DNA of 64,000 nt, from positions 42,031,578 to 42,095,577 of the forward strand of contig NC_084793.1 of NCBI RefSeq assembly GCF_963169125.1, read 5' to 3'. A model generated the notes under the pieces. It was not told the DNA's origin. It searched no databases and saw only the letters and a program-made list of their open reading frames with translations. This DNA comes from Humulus lupulus (Eukaryota > Streptophyta > Magnoliopsida > Rosales > Cannabaceae). Of this stretch, positions 1-11,430 are shown piece after piece. Positions within the stretch are counted from its first letter, which is position 1, and every line of letters begins with the position of its first letter. The translations under genes and the position numbers were made by a program.

Positions 1-56
1 TCACTTGTGTTTAACCTCAGACACTAAACGGTATGTTCTGCTGGATTTTTTAAAAG

Positions 57-3000
57 GTGCTCGGAGAAAAGAGTCAGTGCTGTTGCAATAAGTAATGATG
101 GTCTATATGTTTGTTTTGCTGATAAGTTTGGAGTAGTTTGGATTGTGGAACTTGATGGGCCTGATGGAGAAAATGTCGTGAATAAGAAGGCAGCTCCAAT
201 GCTATCTCACTATTGTAGTATCATCACCAGCCTGGTGAGTTATTTCCTATCACTGGTGTAGCTTACCCTTCTTACATGTTTTTGTTAATTCTGCTGGATG
301 ATGGATCCTCGTGATAAATTTCAGATTCTGTTAATCCTCTAGGCCAATTTGGATTTTGTTTCTCATGTTTTTAATGTAAAAATATTTCTCATTTTCATTC
401 TTCTCAACAGTTTTTCACTTTTTGAATTTTTACATTACAATGTTAATTAGTCACCTAATGCTAGCTCAAGTAGCTGGGTAAGCTAGTGAGTGGTTTGGCC
501 TTGAATTACTTGTAAATGTGTCTTATAAAAAAGGAATTATAATGTTACTTTTTTCTCTCTTCAGTTCATTTTGTTGGAGACAATAATTGAACACTGAACA
601 ACTTCCGTTTAATTATGTTTTTTGGCAGGAGTTTTCACCAGATGGCAAGTATGTTGTTAGTGCTGACCGGGATTTTAAGATTCGGGTAATCAACGATCCT
701 TATTTCTGTCCTGTTAAAGTAGATATATGCTTATTTTTCTTTATTGAACATATAACTCTTTAAACAGGTGACTGTACTTCCCAAGAAGCCTTTAGATGGA
801 GCTCATGAGATACAAAGCTTTTGCCTTGGTCATACAGAGTGCGTCAAATGTTATTTACTATTTTTTAATAGTTGTGTGCTTGTGTTTATAACAAATCTTG
901 CAGAGTGCAGACTTAAGTACTTGTATCATGGTTTGTTTGCTACTCTATTTTAAGCGTCAGAGTATGAGTTGTTAGCTTCTCAAAACAGTATAAACTCTCC
1001 AATATCTGCTAGAAATTGATGTATGTATTCTTTCTTTTATCCTCTTGGTGTTTACGGGCAGGTTTGTCTCTTGCCTCGCCTTTGTTTGCACTCAGGAGTA
1101 CCCCCAGGGGTTTATTGTCTCTGGAAGTGGTGATTCAACAGTGAGTTATCATATTAAATCTATGCCCTTTAAATTGCTTGTACTTTTAGTTGCTGGATTT
1201 AATCATAAAGGTCACAATTTTTTTTTTTTGCAGGTTCGCTTGTGGGATATTTCTTCAGGATTTCTTCTTAATACTTGTGAAGTTGGAGAAAAGGTATTAT
1301 TTTTCTTCCCACTGACTGCTCTGTTGTTTTTTTAATATTTATGTTGCAAGGCTGATTTATTTAGCATTTAAGTATATTTTTGTTTTTGAATTATTAAACA
1401 TTTAAAAGAACCAGCAGTACATGGTTCTCTAACCCCTATGCAGGAGCCAAATATTTTTTTTTTGGCTTAGAGATAGGTGCTTCACACAGCCTGGATGAAC
1501 AGATGTCAATGATATTTCTAAAATTTTATTAGGAAGCTATTTTATTTTACACTGCAAAAGTACTTATAAAAGAGAACATTAGTTAATTGGATTTTAATAA
1601 CATGGAGTGGCAAAAAGTGCTATGGAGAGCCAGGGTGGTACCTATTTGGTGGGCTGTATGGTTTGAAAGAAATAAAAATTATTTGAAGGAGATGAAGGTC
1701 GTGCCTAGTCTAAGAATGTACCTTTTTCTCTGCTTTATGTGGAGAATGGCTGTATTTTTATAATTTTGTTTTGATGTTTTTTATTTTCAGGCTCTTGCCT
1801 ATCATTGCTTGTACTAATTTCACTACTAATATGGTAGAGTCTCCTGCACAGAAAATTAGAAACAGAACCCAGAAAGAATGCAAATGGCCAGAAAAATGAA
1901 TGACTGTCTGTATTGAATAGCTAGGATGTTCGAGAGCCTAGTTCTCTCCCTTTGATTACACACTCAATCAATCAATAACTAACTTTTCCCTTGGTGCCCG
2001 ATACACATATACCTTCCCTAGCCAAGTACCCTGTACCCTCCCATACACTAGCATCTCTTATATAACAAACTATGCCAGCTCAGTACCCTCACTGTTACTG
2101 CCCTTGCCTCTACGCGCGTACACAAAGGTCAACGGTGGCCTATCAATACCGCCCCCTCGAAGTCGCACCTTGTCCTCAAGGTGAAAGCTGGGAAACTGGT
2201 CTTGGATTACTCGAAAATCCTCCCAAGTGGCCTCAAATGCAGGAATGTTTGCCCACTTAATGAGCGCCTGGGGTGGTGCTTTGTGGGTGCCTGGCCGAAA
2301 ATCCAGCACCTCCTCGGGTTCCAGAGTCCATTCTAAATCAGTGGTCAGACCTAGTGGAAGCTTGGTGGCTTGTTGATTAGGTCCCAAAGCAGCTTTCAGC
2401 AGCGAAACATGGAAGACTGGGTGAATTGATGCATCTGGTGGAAGCTGTAAACGATAAGCGGCACTCCCGATCTTTTCTGTAACAGGAAAAGGGCCAAAAA
2501 ATCTTGGGGCCAGCTTCTCATTAAGTCGTTTGGCAACAGTTCTTTGCCTATAGGGCCGCAATTTAATGTAAACGAGGTCTCCTACCTCAAACTGGACATC
2601 CCTTATCTTTCTATCCGCCTGTGCCTTCATTTTTTGTTGAGCCCGCAATAAATTCTGTTTCAACAACCCCAGAATTTCGTCTCTCAATTGCAGATTTTGA
2701 TCCACCGCTGATACCCGCGTGCTGGTTGGTTCATATCGGACTAGAGGTGGTGGGTCGCGACCATAAACAGCCTTGAAAGGGGTCATTCCAGCAGCTGAAT
2801 GATAGGCTGTGTTATACCAATATTCTGACCACGGCAACCACTTCGACCACTGGCTCGGTTTAGAGCTTACAAAACATCTGAGGTATGTTTTGAGACATCT
2901 ATTCACCACTTCTGTTTGGCCATCTGTTTGTGGATGATATGCTGTGCTCCTCTTCAACAATGTCCCTTGTAGGCGGAAAAGTTCCTTCCAAAAAATGCTG

Positions 3001-6000
3001 ATGAAGATTTTGTCCCTGTCAGACACAATTGAACGAGGAATTCCATGAAGTTTGACAATGTCCCTGACAAAAACAGCAGCCACCGTTACTGCCGTGAAAG
3101 GGTGCCGAAGTGCTATGAAATGCCCATATTTGCTTAGGCGATCCACCACTACCAATATTGAATCAAAACCATTCGACATGGGTAGTCCCTCAATAAAATC
3201 CAGCAATATATCTTCCCATATTTGGTCTGGAACAGGCAGTGGTTGAAGTAACCTAGCAGGGGATTGGGCCACATATTTATTTTTTTGACAAATACTGCAT
3301 TCAGCCACAAATTTTTGAACCGCAGACCGCATCTCAGCCCAGTAAAAATCAGCTGCCAGCCGCTGGAACGTTTTAAAAACACCAGAATGTCCCCCTATAT
3401 TGCCGCTGTGATACTCTTGCAGTAAAAGAGGAATAAATGGTGATGACACGGGCAGTACTACGCGTCCTTTAAACTTCAAACAGTCCCCAACTAGCGAGTA
3501 ACCCCCGCAATCCTTCCCTTGCTTCAAATCTTGCATTATCTTGCAAAGAGTTGGGTCTGAAACTACGTGTGCCTTTAAATCAGGTATGGATACAATGCTG
3601 GGTATCGAAATGGCAGCGAAAGTTATCTCACTGTGCTGCCTAGATAATGCATCAGCCGCACGATTTTCTGACCCCGACCTGTACTGTATTTCGAAATCAT
3701 AACCCAGCAATTTAGTTAACCACTTTTGATGTTCAGTTGCCACTAATCTTTGTTCCAGCAAATACCTTAGGCCTTTTTGATCTGTTCTCACAATAAACTT
3801 CCTTCCCAACAAGTACGGTCTCCATTTTTGTATTGCTAGCACGATTGCCATTAATTCTCGCTCATAAACAGATTTTGTACTAGCCCGAACTGAGAGTACC
3901 TGGCTGAAAAAAGCTATGGGTCGCTGGTTTTGCATCAAAACCGCACCCAATCCTGTCCCAGACGCATCTGTCTCTACAATGAATGGGGCTGTAAAATCTG
4001 GAAGTGCTAACACAGGGGCTGTACACATAGCTGCTTTGAGGGTCTTGAATGCTTCCTCGGCTTCCATATTCCATCCAAAAGCGTCCTTTTTCAGCTGGTC
4101 AGTTAACGGTTTTGCAATCTGCCCATACCCACGTATAAACTTTCTGTAATAGCCCGTCAGTCCCAAAAATCCTCTTAATGCCTTCAATGATGTAGGAACC
4201 TGCCAGCTTTGCATTGCCTCAATTTTCTTAGGGTCCGCTGCCACGCCCTCAGCTGATATGATGTGCCCTAAATATTCCACACTTGGTTGAGCAAATAAAC
4301 ACTTTTTCTTGTTTGCATATAAACAATGCACCCTTAGTTGTTCCAGCACTATCTCAAGGTGACCCAAATGTTCCTCAAGTGACCTGCTATACACAAGTAT
4401 ATCATCAAAAAATACTAATACAAATTTTCGCAAGAAAGTACGAAACACCTCATTCATTAGGCCTTGAAATGTGGCTGGGGCGTTGCTAAGGCCGAAAGGC
4501 ATAACTAGGAACTCATAGTTTCCCTCGTGAGTGCGAAAAGCAGTCTTCTCCACATCCTTTGCTGCCACCCTTATTTGATGATATCCCGACTTCAAGTCTA
4601 ACTTGGAAAAGACTGTGGCTCCATGTAACTCATCTAAGAGCTCGTCTATCACAGGAATAAGGAACTTATCAGCCATCGTTTCCCTATTCAAAGCACGGGA
4701 ATCGACGCAGAACCTCCAGCTGCCGTCTTTTTTCTTCACAAGTAGCACGGGGCTAGAAAACGGACTGGTGCTTGGTTGAATAATTCTTGCTTGCATCATT
4801 TCCACAACCAGCCGCTCTATTTCATCTTTTTGCGCTTGAGCGTACCTATAAGGCCTCACCAAAATAGGCCCCACCCTTTCCTTCAACAAAATCGAATGTT
4901 CCCTTGCTCGTGGAGGTGGAAGTCCGGATGGCATAGAAGAAACCAGCTCAAAACGACTGAGTAATTGGGCCACTGGCAGTGGCGTTTGTGGCTGTTCGTC
5001 GATTACCTCCGCTGCCAAATTACCCAGCTGAACCCAAAACCCAATGCCATCGTGCTCTACTGTCTGAATCATCGCTTTCAAAGAGATGGGAGATTTACAC
5101 AAACTCGGATCCCCTTGCAATGTTACCCAAACTCCAGCCATTTCAAAGCGCATCACCATCGTTTTCCAATTCACCTCCATATTACCCAAGGTTTCTAACC
5201 ATTTTATGCCCAATATGACATCCGCCCCACCTAAATCCAGCGGTAAAAAATCAGCGACAACGCGCACAACGCCCAAATCCAAAGCAACTTGAGAACATAT
5301 TCCCTCCGTTCGAACTTTGCCACCGGTACCCAGTAAAATGCCATAACAGGTGGTGGGTGTAATTGGAATACCAGTTGCCGTTACCACGTCCGTCGATAAG
5401 AAGTTGTGGGTAGCCCCACTGTCGATAAGGACCGTCACTGCCTGCTGCCCAATGTGTCCCGCCAATTTCATGGTATGGGCTGATGTTATTCCCACCAATG
5501 AATTTAATGAAAGGGTGGCTAATGTTTCCTCAGAAACTAAGATTTCTTCAGAATCAGGTGTTGGGGGAGGAGAGTCGGATGGTGAACTGGCTTCCTCTTC
5601 ATCCATAATCAACATCACTTGAAGAAGCTTCTGGTCGCATTCGTGCCCGCAGTGATATTTTTTGTCACATCTGAAACATATTCCCCGTGCCTTTTTTTCT
5701 TGGTATTCAGCTTCTGTCAACCGGCGGACTGGTGGGTTTCTTGCAGTTTTTACAGAAGCTTGAGTCGCACCAAACGAAGATGATGAAGGTTGTTGAACGG
5801 TAGTGGGTGCTGGTTTCGGGAATGCGTAGTGCATGGGTGGCCGAGAGGGAACAATCAGACTTAGATTGGGCCTAGGTGTTGAAGCTCTCGGTGTTTGGTC
5901 CGTTGTGAACAGTTGGTGGCCCTCCACTCTCTGGGCCAGCCCAACTGGTTGCAAAATATGCAGAGCCCCCTTAATTTCTTCCTTCAGACCTTTGACGAAG

Positions 6001-8144
6001 CTGCCTTCGAGGATATGCTCTGGCACGTCGGGAACTCGTGAGGCCAAAGCTTCCCAACGGAGGCGATAATCACGAACTGTGGACGTCTGGGTAACTGACA
6101 TGAACTCCTCCGACACCGTTCCGACGGGAACTGCGCGGAACCGAAGCAATAATTGATGCTTCAAACTTGCCCATGAACGAATGGGTCTTCGCTGGTTTTC
6201 CCACTGAAACCAGGTTAGGGCATCACCTTCCAGCCCAACAATGGTAGCTTCTAGCATCTGAGGTTCCGCTAACCTCGTTAACAAAAAATATCTCTCCGCT
6301 TTGCAGATCCAGCCTTCTGGATTATCCCCGAAAAAAGTGGAAGCTCCATTCGTGGAGGTCTGTAGTCGGTTCCGAAAATCTGGGTCGGAAGCAATGTGTC
6401 CGGAACGGCCGTGGACGGTGGAGCTCCCGGGTGTGCGATCGGTGAAACAGTCGACGGAGGTGAGCTCGGATGCTTGGTCGATGTAACGTCGCCCTCTACT
6501 GCTTGTCGACCACGATCGATGCTTGCTGCGGTCGAATGCGAAGTCATCTTCTCCGACTGAGGTAACCACTGTGCCAATTTCAGAAGTATGAAATCCATTT
6601 TCTTCTCGATCTCCGGTATTCGCTGAACCTCTGATTTCAGCAAGTCAATCTCCTTCGGAAGCTGCTGGAATTCAGATCGGACCTCCTCCAAACTCCGGGT
6701 AAATTCCGATTGAACGGCCTCCAAGCGATCCTCCACCAGCTCAAGTTGTGAAATCCTTCTTCGGTCCCATGGTCTCGGTGGCTCTGATACCACTTTGGTA
6801 GAGTCTCCTGCACAGAAAATTAAAAACAGAACCCAGAAAGAATGCAAATGGCCAGAAAAATGAATGACTGTCTGTATTGAATAGCTAGGATGTTCGAGAG
6901 CCTAGTTCTCTCCCTTTGATTACACACTCAATCAATCAATAACTAACTTTTCCCTTGGTGCCCGATACACATATACCTTCCCTAGCCAAGTACCCTCTAC
7001 CCTCCCATACACTAGCATCTCTCATATAACAAACTATGCCAGCTCAGTACCCTCACTGTTACTGCCCTTGCCTCTACGCGCGTACACAAAGGTCAACGGT
7101 GGCCTATCATAATACAAGTTGAGGTTTCGTTTTTTTCTTTTTTAAAAAAAATGGAGTGGCACAGGAGCTCCAATTTTAAACTCAAGCCTGCTAATCAGAT
7201 TTAGGAAATTATTGTGATATCTTGACTGCACTGTTTTCAATTTTTGCTTATAGTATGTTTGTTTACTTGATTTCATTTCTTTCTGAAGGCAGGACTGTTA
7301 GAGTCAAATGGTGGAGAAACGGAGTGTTATTCTGCTGTCACAGATCTGTGCACCAGTCTTGATGGTTCACTTGTTGCTGTTGCTGTTCAAAGGCAAATTC
7401 CTGACCGCTTCTCCTTGTATACTGTTCTCTCTTAATGAAATTTCCTGTTGGTACACCTTGTATGATACAAAATAAAAATATATTATTGCAGCTTGCAAGG
7501 GATAGTGATATTAAACTGCGATCTTTCTTCACGAACTCTCTCTGGTGCCAAGGTAAGGGCCAGAACTAATCAGGATCTAATATGACAAATGTGCCTAATT
7601 CGATTGGGAAAGATAAGTAAAGATGAACCCTCGGGATGAATATACCCTGAATTCATTTCCATGTTTAATTTTGATGTTGAAAGTAATTTTTTATTACTTG
7701 TTTGAAAGAAACATGCACCATGTAGCTCTTCTTTTAATGATGAAATCCGAACAGGTGATTTCAATCTGCGGAGGGACGTTTATTCCTACTAGCCTGAGAA
7801 CTTGCTCCGCCACGGGATTATTGTGGATGGTTACTGGTGTCTCTGATCTGCATGTTTCAGAACACCCCTCTTTGGCCCGGGTGAGAGTCATCTCTGGTTT
7901 CAAGAAAACCAGTCCCAACTCTGATCAGCAGGGGCCATTTGTGCTGGAAGATAATGAGATTCCTGCAGGAACTAAACTGCTTGAGAAGCTGCAGGGAAGT
8001 TTATCCTATAGTGAAGAAGATTTCTTGGCTGCTGCTGAAGCTGTGAAAAAAGCAATGAGCAATCTTCTAATAAAAAAACAATACTCCACTGAGAACAGAG
8101 AATTTAGGAAGAGAACTAGAAATGACAAGAAAGGCAAGCCGTGA
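57..8144 (+). CDS. TRM82: tRNA (guanine-N7)-methyltransferase non-catalytic subunit, WD40 protein (partial, 5' end missing)
   Basis: Spliced plant gene entering from the left edge. Exons read from splice sites and frame continuity: 57-234, 629-685, 768-838, 1062-1140, 1234-1293, 7289-7392, 7492-7552 and 7755-8144, ending in TGA. The joined reading contains WD40 signatures (EFSPDGKYVVSADRDFKIR; VSGSGDSTVRLWDI) and a basic tail (RKRTRNDKKGKP). Domain order and tail match the WDR4/Trm82 family, whose members form a beta-propeller that binds the catalytic Trm8/METTL1 subunit for m7G46 formation in tRNA. All introns are GT-AG except 7393-7491 (GC-AG). The intron 1294-7288 was enlarged from about 0.7 kb to 6 kb by a retrotransposon. 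The exons flanking it keep frame, so the gene may still be functional. Family assignment is from recalled similarity, without an alignment. The start codon lies outside the window. Confidence 0.85.
1832..2145 (-). repeat. 3' LTR of the Reina-like element
   Basis: 314-bp terminal repeat, the left copy on the plus-strand map. It starts TGGTAGAGTCTCC and ends GGTGGCCTATCA. It differs from the right copy at three positions (near 1859, 2033 and 2058). The polyprotein stop codon at 2070-2072 lies inside this LTR, so the end of the coding region overlaps it. Confidence 0.95.
2070..6569 (-). CDS. Chromovirus Gag (C-terminal part)-Pol polyprotein, 1499 codons open
   Basis: Single uninterrupted frame. 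Domains in order: retrotransposon gag core (GDALTWFQW, near residue 110), CCHC zinc knuckle (CFRCDKKYHCGHEC, near 300), aspartic protease (IDSGATHNF, near 383), reverse transcriptase with catalytic FFDD (near 720), RNase H (ETDAS, near 866), integrase HHCC zinc domain (from about 1050), integrase core with SDRD near 1183 and the E of DGQTEVVNR near 1214, then PVFHVSLLK and a chromodomain (about 1415-1456). The catalytic residues look intact. Family knowledge: the polyprotein is cleaved into particle, protease, RT/RNase H and integrase, and the chromodomain helps direct integration to chromatin. Oddity: the natural gag start lies in another frame (6278-6847), so this copy needs a +1/-1 shift near 6330 for full-length Gag. 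The true initiation codon is uncertain. Confidence 0.9.
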   Translation of the reverse strand: MVTSVGEDDFAFDRSKHRSWSTSSRGRRYIDQASELTSVDCFTDRTPGSSTVHGRSGHIASDPDFRNRLQTSTNGASTFFGDNPEGWICKAERYFLLTRLAEPQMLEATIVGLEGDALTWFQWENQRRPIRSWASLKHQLLLRFRAVPVGTVSEEFMSVTQTSTVRDYRLRWEALASRVPDVPEHILEGSFVKGLKEEIKGALHILQPVGLAQRVEGHQLFTTDQTPRASTPRPNLSLIVPSRPPMHYAFPKPAPTTVQQPSSSSFGATQASVKTARNPPVRRLTEAEYQEKKARGICFRCDKKYHCGHECDQKLLQVMLIMDEEEASSPSDSPPPTPDSEEILVSEETLATLSLNSLVGITSAHTMKLAGHIGQQAVTVLIDSGATHNFLSTDVVTATGIPITPTTCYGILLGTGGKVRTEGICSQVALDLGVVRVVADFLPLDLGGADVILGIKWLETLGNMEVNWKTMVMRFEMAGVWVTLQGDPSLCKSPISLKAMIQTVEHDGIGFWVQLGNLAAEVIDEQPQTPLPVAQLLSRFELVSSMPSGLPPPRAREHSILLKERVGPILVRPYRYAQAQKDEIERLVVEMMQARIIQPSTSPFSSPVLLVKKKDGSWRFCVDSRALNRETMADKFLIPVIDELLDELHGATVFSKLDLKSGYHQIRVAAKDVEKTAFRTHEGNYEFLVMPFGLSNAPATFQGLMNEVFRTFLRKFVLVFFDDILVYSRSLEEHLGHLEIVLEQLRVHCLYANKKKCLFAQPSVEYLGHIISAEGVAADPKKIEAMQSWQVPTSLKALRGFLGLTGYYRKFIRGYGQIAKPLTDQLKKDAFGWNMEAEEAFKTLKAAMCTAPVLALPDFTAPFIVETDASGTGLGAVLMQNQRPIAFFSQVLSVRASTKSVYERELMAIVLAIQKWRPYLLGRKFIVRTDQKGLRYLLEQRLVATEHQKWLTKLLGYDFEIQYRSGSENRAADALSRQHSEITFAAISIPSIVSIPDLKAHVVSDPTLCKIMQDLKQGKDCGGYSLVGDCLKFKGRVVLPVSSPFIPLLLQEYHSGNIGGHSGVFKTFQRLAADFYWAEMRSAVQKFVAECSICQKNKYVAQSPARLLQPLPVPDQIWEDILLDFIEGLPMSNGFDSILVVVDRLSKYGHFIALRHPFTAVTVAAVFVRDIVKLHGIPRSIVSDRDKIFISIFWKELFRLQGTLLKRSTAYHPQTDGQTEVVNRCLKTYLRCFVSSKPSQWSKWLPWSEYWYNTAYHSAAGMTPFKAVYGRDPPPLVRYEPTSTRVSAVDQNLQLRDEILGLLKQNLLRAQQKMKAQADRKIRDVQFEVGDLVYIKLRPYRQRTVAKRLNEKLAPRFFGPFPVTEKIGSAAYRLQLPPDASIHPVFHVSLLKAALGPNQQATKLPLGLTTDLEWTLEPEEVLDFRPGTHKAPPQALIKWANIPAFEATWEDFRVIQDQFPSFHLEDKVRLRGGGIDRPPLTFVYARRGKGSNSEGTELA
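2146..2160 (-). other. Polypurine tract of the Reina-like element
   Basis: The minus strand reads CTTCGAGGGGGCGGTATT immediately before the 3' LTR. This purine-rich run is in the position of the plus-strand primer. It is still within the open polyprotein frame. Confidence 0.75.
6278..6847 (-). pseudogene. Gag N-terminal region, out of frame with the rest of Gag-Pol
   Basis: Open frame running from the 5' LTR through the primer-binding site into gag, with a coiled-coil-like stretch (ELVEDRLEAVQSEF...EEVRSEF) and a proline/serine-rich linker. Its last recognisable gag residues (RMELPLFSG, near 6330) line up with the position where the long downstream frame resumes (DNPEGW). The frame therefore slips by one base at a short T/G run around 6325-6340. 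This looks like a single-base loss rather than programmed frameshifting, which Reina-type elements do not normally use. Confidence 0.7.
6781..6792 (-). other. Primer-binding site (tRNA-iMet) of the Reina-like element
   Basis: Minus-strand TGGTATCAGAGC three bases inside the 5' LTR. This is the usual plant gypsy primer-binding site complementary to initiator tRNA-Met. Confidence 0.9.
6796..7109 (-). repeat. 5' LTR of the Reina-like element
   Basis: 314-bp terminal repeat, the right copy, which is the 5' LTR because the element is transcribed from the minus strand. It is directly flanked by the primer-binding site on its inner side (6781-6792) and by target duplication TAATA (7110-7114) on the outside. 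Confidence 0.95.
7393..7491 (+). other. GC-AG intron in the TRM82-like gene
   Basis: The exon ending at 7392 (...GTTCAAAG) is followed by GCAAAT rather than GT. The next exon opens after TTATTGCAG at 7492. Joining the two gives an uninterrupted reading (VAVAVQ-S-LQGIVILN) with the codon split 2+1. No GT at the right frame is available nearby, so this is best read as a non-canonical GC-AG intron of 99 bp. Confidence 0.7.
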
Positions 8145-8460
8145 GATGAGACTCTAAGCAAGTAGCAACCACCACACTCACAATTGTATTCTTTTACTGT
8201 TTTTTGAGGAATCAGCCAGTTCAAAATTTTGTAGCATTATTTTCTCTTCAAATAGAAAACAAAATGTATTCTGGAATAATTTGTTAGCTGGGTTTTTATG
8301 TTGTAAACCATTTGTTCTATTAGATTTTGTTTCTGTTTTTGCATTTTTGGTAATTCCATCACAACATTTTGAACAAAATATCAAAATTGGCAAACGTTTC
8401 GAGTGTAAAGATAAATTTGAACCCCCTTGAAAGGAAATTTTTTTCAGAATATGCATGAAT
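8145..8460 (+). other. Probable 3' UTR of the TRM82-like gene
   Basis: AT-rich sequence directly after the stop codon, with AATAAT-type poly(A) signals around 8273-8280. No frame of note. The transcript end cannot be fixed. Confidence 0.45.
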
Positions 8461-11059
8461 TTTAGAGGAAATTAGAGTTGAGTAGCATTTGAATGTTAAG
8501 GTAGTACTATTTTGCTTCTTTGTTGAGGTATGTTTACAATCACCAGTTGATCTTTTTCGTGTTTTTTTAATCTGTATAGTTGAAATATAAAATTACAGTA
8601 AACGTGGTACTAAATTACTTCTAAATAAGTGTAACTTTCGTATGCTATTTTGTCGTAAGTTATGATTTCTTTTTTGCTGGAATTTTCGTAAGTTAGTATT
8701 ATTATTATTTTGAGAGACCATAACCATCAGAATCAAATTGGTCTTCTATGGGAAGCAAACATGGCAGGTCTATGATTAAGGCTTTTGAACGAAATTTGGC
8801 TGAGATTTTAGTTCTAGCAATGTTATATACCCCAGCCAGCCCCACCTGAAATCATTGCATTCTTTAAGAGCTATTTTCTTTTAGCAGTGCACTTACACGC
8901 ATTCATTAGTAGAAAAAGAGAACAAATTTGTTTGATTGGACTGTCCTCTGATCATTATCTTATGTAGCTCATAATCTATTCTATATAAGCTTATGACTCA
9001 TAAAGAAGTAAATGTGGTCCAATTACTTCTTACTAAATTATAACCATTTCTAAAAAGTATTTTATAGTTTTATGACTCAGAAAGAAGTGAATGTAGGCAC
9101 CCTTAATAATAACTTTTAATCATTGACTTGTATAAGTCTTCACTTTGAAAAAACACTATAATTTAAAAAAAAAAAAAAACCTTTGAATATAAGTGATCAT
9201 AATTTTTTGAGGTAAAATTTTGTCTGTCATCAATTATTATTCTAATTTAATCATAAAAAATGGTTAAATATGCTGAGTGATAAATTCATAATTTTTTCTT
9301 AACTAAAAGAAAAACAATATAGTAAATAAACAATTTTATTTGTAGCCTTTTTCTTAATTATTGATGTTCCTTTCATGATTCTGGTTTGTGGGACAATGTT
9401 TAGGTGTGCATGTCACCATCAAATTAATACGTGTTTATTATCATGTAAAAGTTTGATTACTAGGGTTGTTCTGTTCTAATCCTCAACCTCAAGCTATCAA
9501 TCTAATCACAAAAAGAATAATATTTGCTAATTTTTTACCTTCTTTATCAAAGGTCATAAAGTTGATTATCACTTTGGAACATTCCCCTACTAGTATTTAG
9601 ACTCCAATTTTTTTCCTTGTTTCTAAACCAAATTTTCTTTCCTTTGGTCACTTGGCATATGATTAGAAACAACAAATAACAGCACTTACATTTCAATTCA
9701 CATTTGATAAATACCATTTTACAATTGATATTTATATAAATATATATATTTAGGTAAGTAGCTGAGTCAAGAAGCCAATTATGGCTCAACAATTGGTGTG
9801 ACCAAAAATACTGCCGAACGATATGTAATCTTGTTATCATGAAATGCCACTTGCGAATAAAGAAAGGGACATCCACTTGATTGATTGGCACAATGCCATT
9901 ATTTTATGGGGCCACTCATTTACATATGAGCCTAATGAAAATTGACAAGTGGTCCCCATATCTTTTGCCCTGTATAATTATGCCAAATGGCACTTAATGA
10001 CAATAACAATGCCACCTACTCATTCACATTTAGTGTTTTTTTTTTCTTTCTTTAATATTATAAAATAAGAAGATGATGAGTATATACACTAGGCAAACAG
10101 AACGTCTAATCCACGTTTACATAGTATTAAATTAGTAAACATTATTTGTAATTTTATAATAAAATTATGTTTATTATTTTTTTAATATATAATAATATTT
10201 AAAAATAAATTAATTATAGAAATAAAATAATAATAGAAAAAATCATAGTGTAGACAGCAATATACATGCATCAACTATTTTTAGTTTCTAATGTATCTCA
10301 TAATGTACTTTAATGAAGAAAAATAGCTCTAATAATTTGATAAAAAACAAACTATCATACAAATTTATAAGATAAAAAAATAAAATGTATGCTTTTATTA
10401 TTTTTAAATAAATATGATTTAATTATTCAAATTATCATAAAATATCTTTAAAATATCATATTTTAATTAATTTTTTTTTTGTTATTTAAGTATATTTTTG
10501 TTATAATTTTTTAATTTAGTAGTGAAAACAAAATATTATATATTATATGTTTAATATAATATTAAGTTTAAGTTTAATTAAATTTTATTTAAGTTATAAA
10601 ATATATGGTTTTATTATTTTTAAATAATTATCTTTGTAAAATATCTCAAAAATGTCATATTTTAATTTGTTTAATTATTCATTTATTTAATTTTATTTAA
10701 ATTTAAGTCATGTTTACAATCTGACGTTAAATATAAGAATATTATGTTAAAATAAGAATATTCCGTTAAAGTTAACAGAAAAAAAAAACCATTAAAATCA
10801 AGAATTTTCGTTATCTACACACTTATTATATAGAAGAGATATACTAGATTAGATACAAACAACGTGCAATGCACATTTGCTTAGTTTTATTTATATAATT
10901 TATTAAATTTATATTATTGTGATATACATATTTTAAATAAATAAATAATATTATATATAAAAAAATAACATAAACATATTAATTAAAAAATTAAATCAAA
11001 ACATTATTTACAATATTTTTTAATATATATAATATAATAACTTTTTAAACATGATAATT

Positions 11060-11430
11060 TTTTTAATAAAAATTAAGATTATGCATTATATATTATTATT
11101 ATAATAATATTTAAATTTTTATTGATATAAGTATTAAATATCTAGTTTTGTATTAAATATTATTATAATAATAATTTATAATATTTGAATTCATATTAAT
11201 ATAATTAATAAAAAAAATTATATATTATTATCATAATAATATTTTATAATATTTAAATTTATATTATTATATAGTTATTAAATATCTAGTATTATATATT
11301 ATTATAATAATGATATTTTATAACATAATATAATGATTACATATATAGTATTATATTAAATATTATTATAATAATTATAATTTATAATATTTAAATTTAT
11401 ATTAATATAATTGATAAATATTTAGATTAA
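11060..11430. repeat. Degenerate AT-rich tandem repeat
   Basis: The phrase ATTAAATATCTAG recurs at about 11130 and 11275, and a decayed copy (ATAAATATTTAG) near 11413, about 140 bp apart. Between them are repeated blocks of ATTATTATAATAATAAT and TTTATAATATTTAAATTTAT. This is a decayed tandem array. Nothing indicates function beyond possible strand opening or matrix attachment. Confidence 0.5.

Larger units (their letters stand above)
1832..7109 (-). mobile_element. Ty3/gypsy chromovirus, Reina-like, nearly intact, inside a TRM82 intron
   Basis: Complete 5278-bp LTR retrotransposon on the minus strand. It has two 314-bp LTRs bounded by TG...CA, a perfect 5-bp target duplication TAATA (1827-1831 and 7110-7114), a tRNA-iMet primer-binding site and a polypurine tract. 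The LTRs differ at only 3 of 314 positions, which indicates recent insertion: roughly 0.4 My at the commonly used 1.3e-8 substitutions per site per year, a rate taken from grasses. Small size, short LTRs and a chromodomain at the end of the polyprotein fit the Reina lineage; lineage is inferred. The pol frame is open throughout, but the gag frame is broken near 6330. It lies antisense to the host gene. Confidence 0.95.

Noticed and set aside
1..30. An extra TRM82 exon ending at the GTATGT at position 31
   Set aside because: It would leave an intron of only 26 bp before the exon at 57, too short for a plant intron. The true upstream exon is outside the window.
1045..1335. 96-codon plus-strand open frame
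   Set aside because: It runs through two real TRM82 exons and the intron between them. Splice sites at 1140/1141 and 1233/1234 explain it better.
7623..8144. Full 173-codon frame as a separate small gene
   Set aside because: Only 7755-8144 is coding, the last exon of TRM82. The upstream part is intron ending in ACAG.
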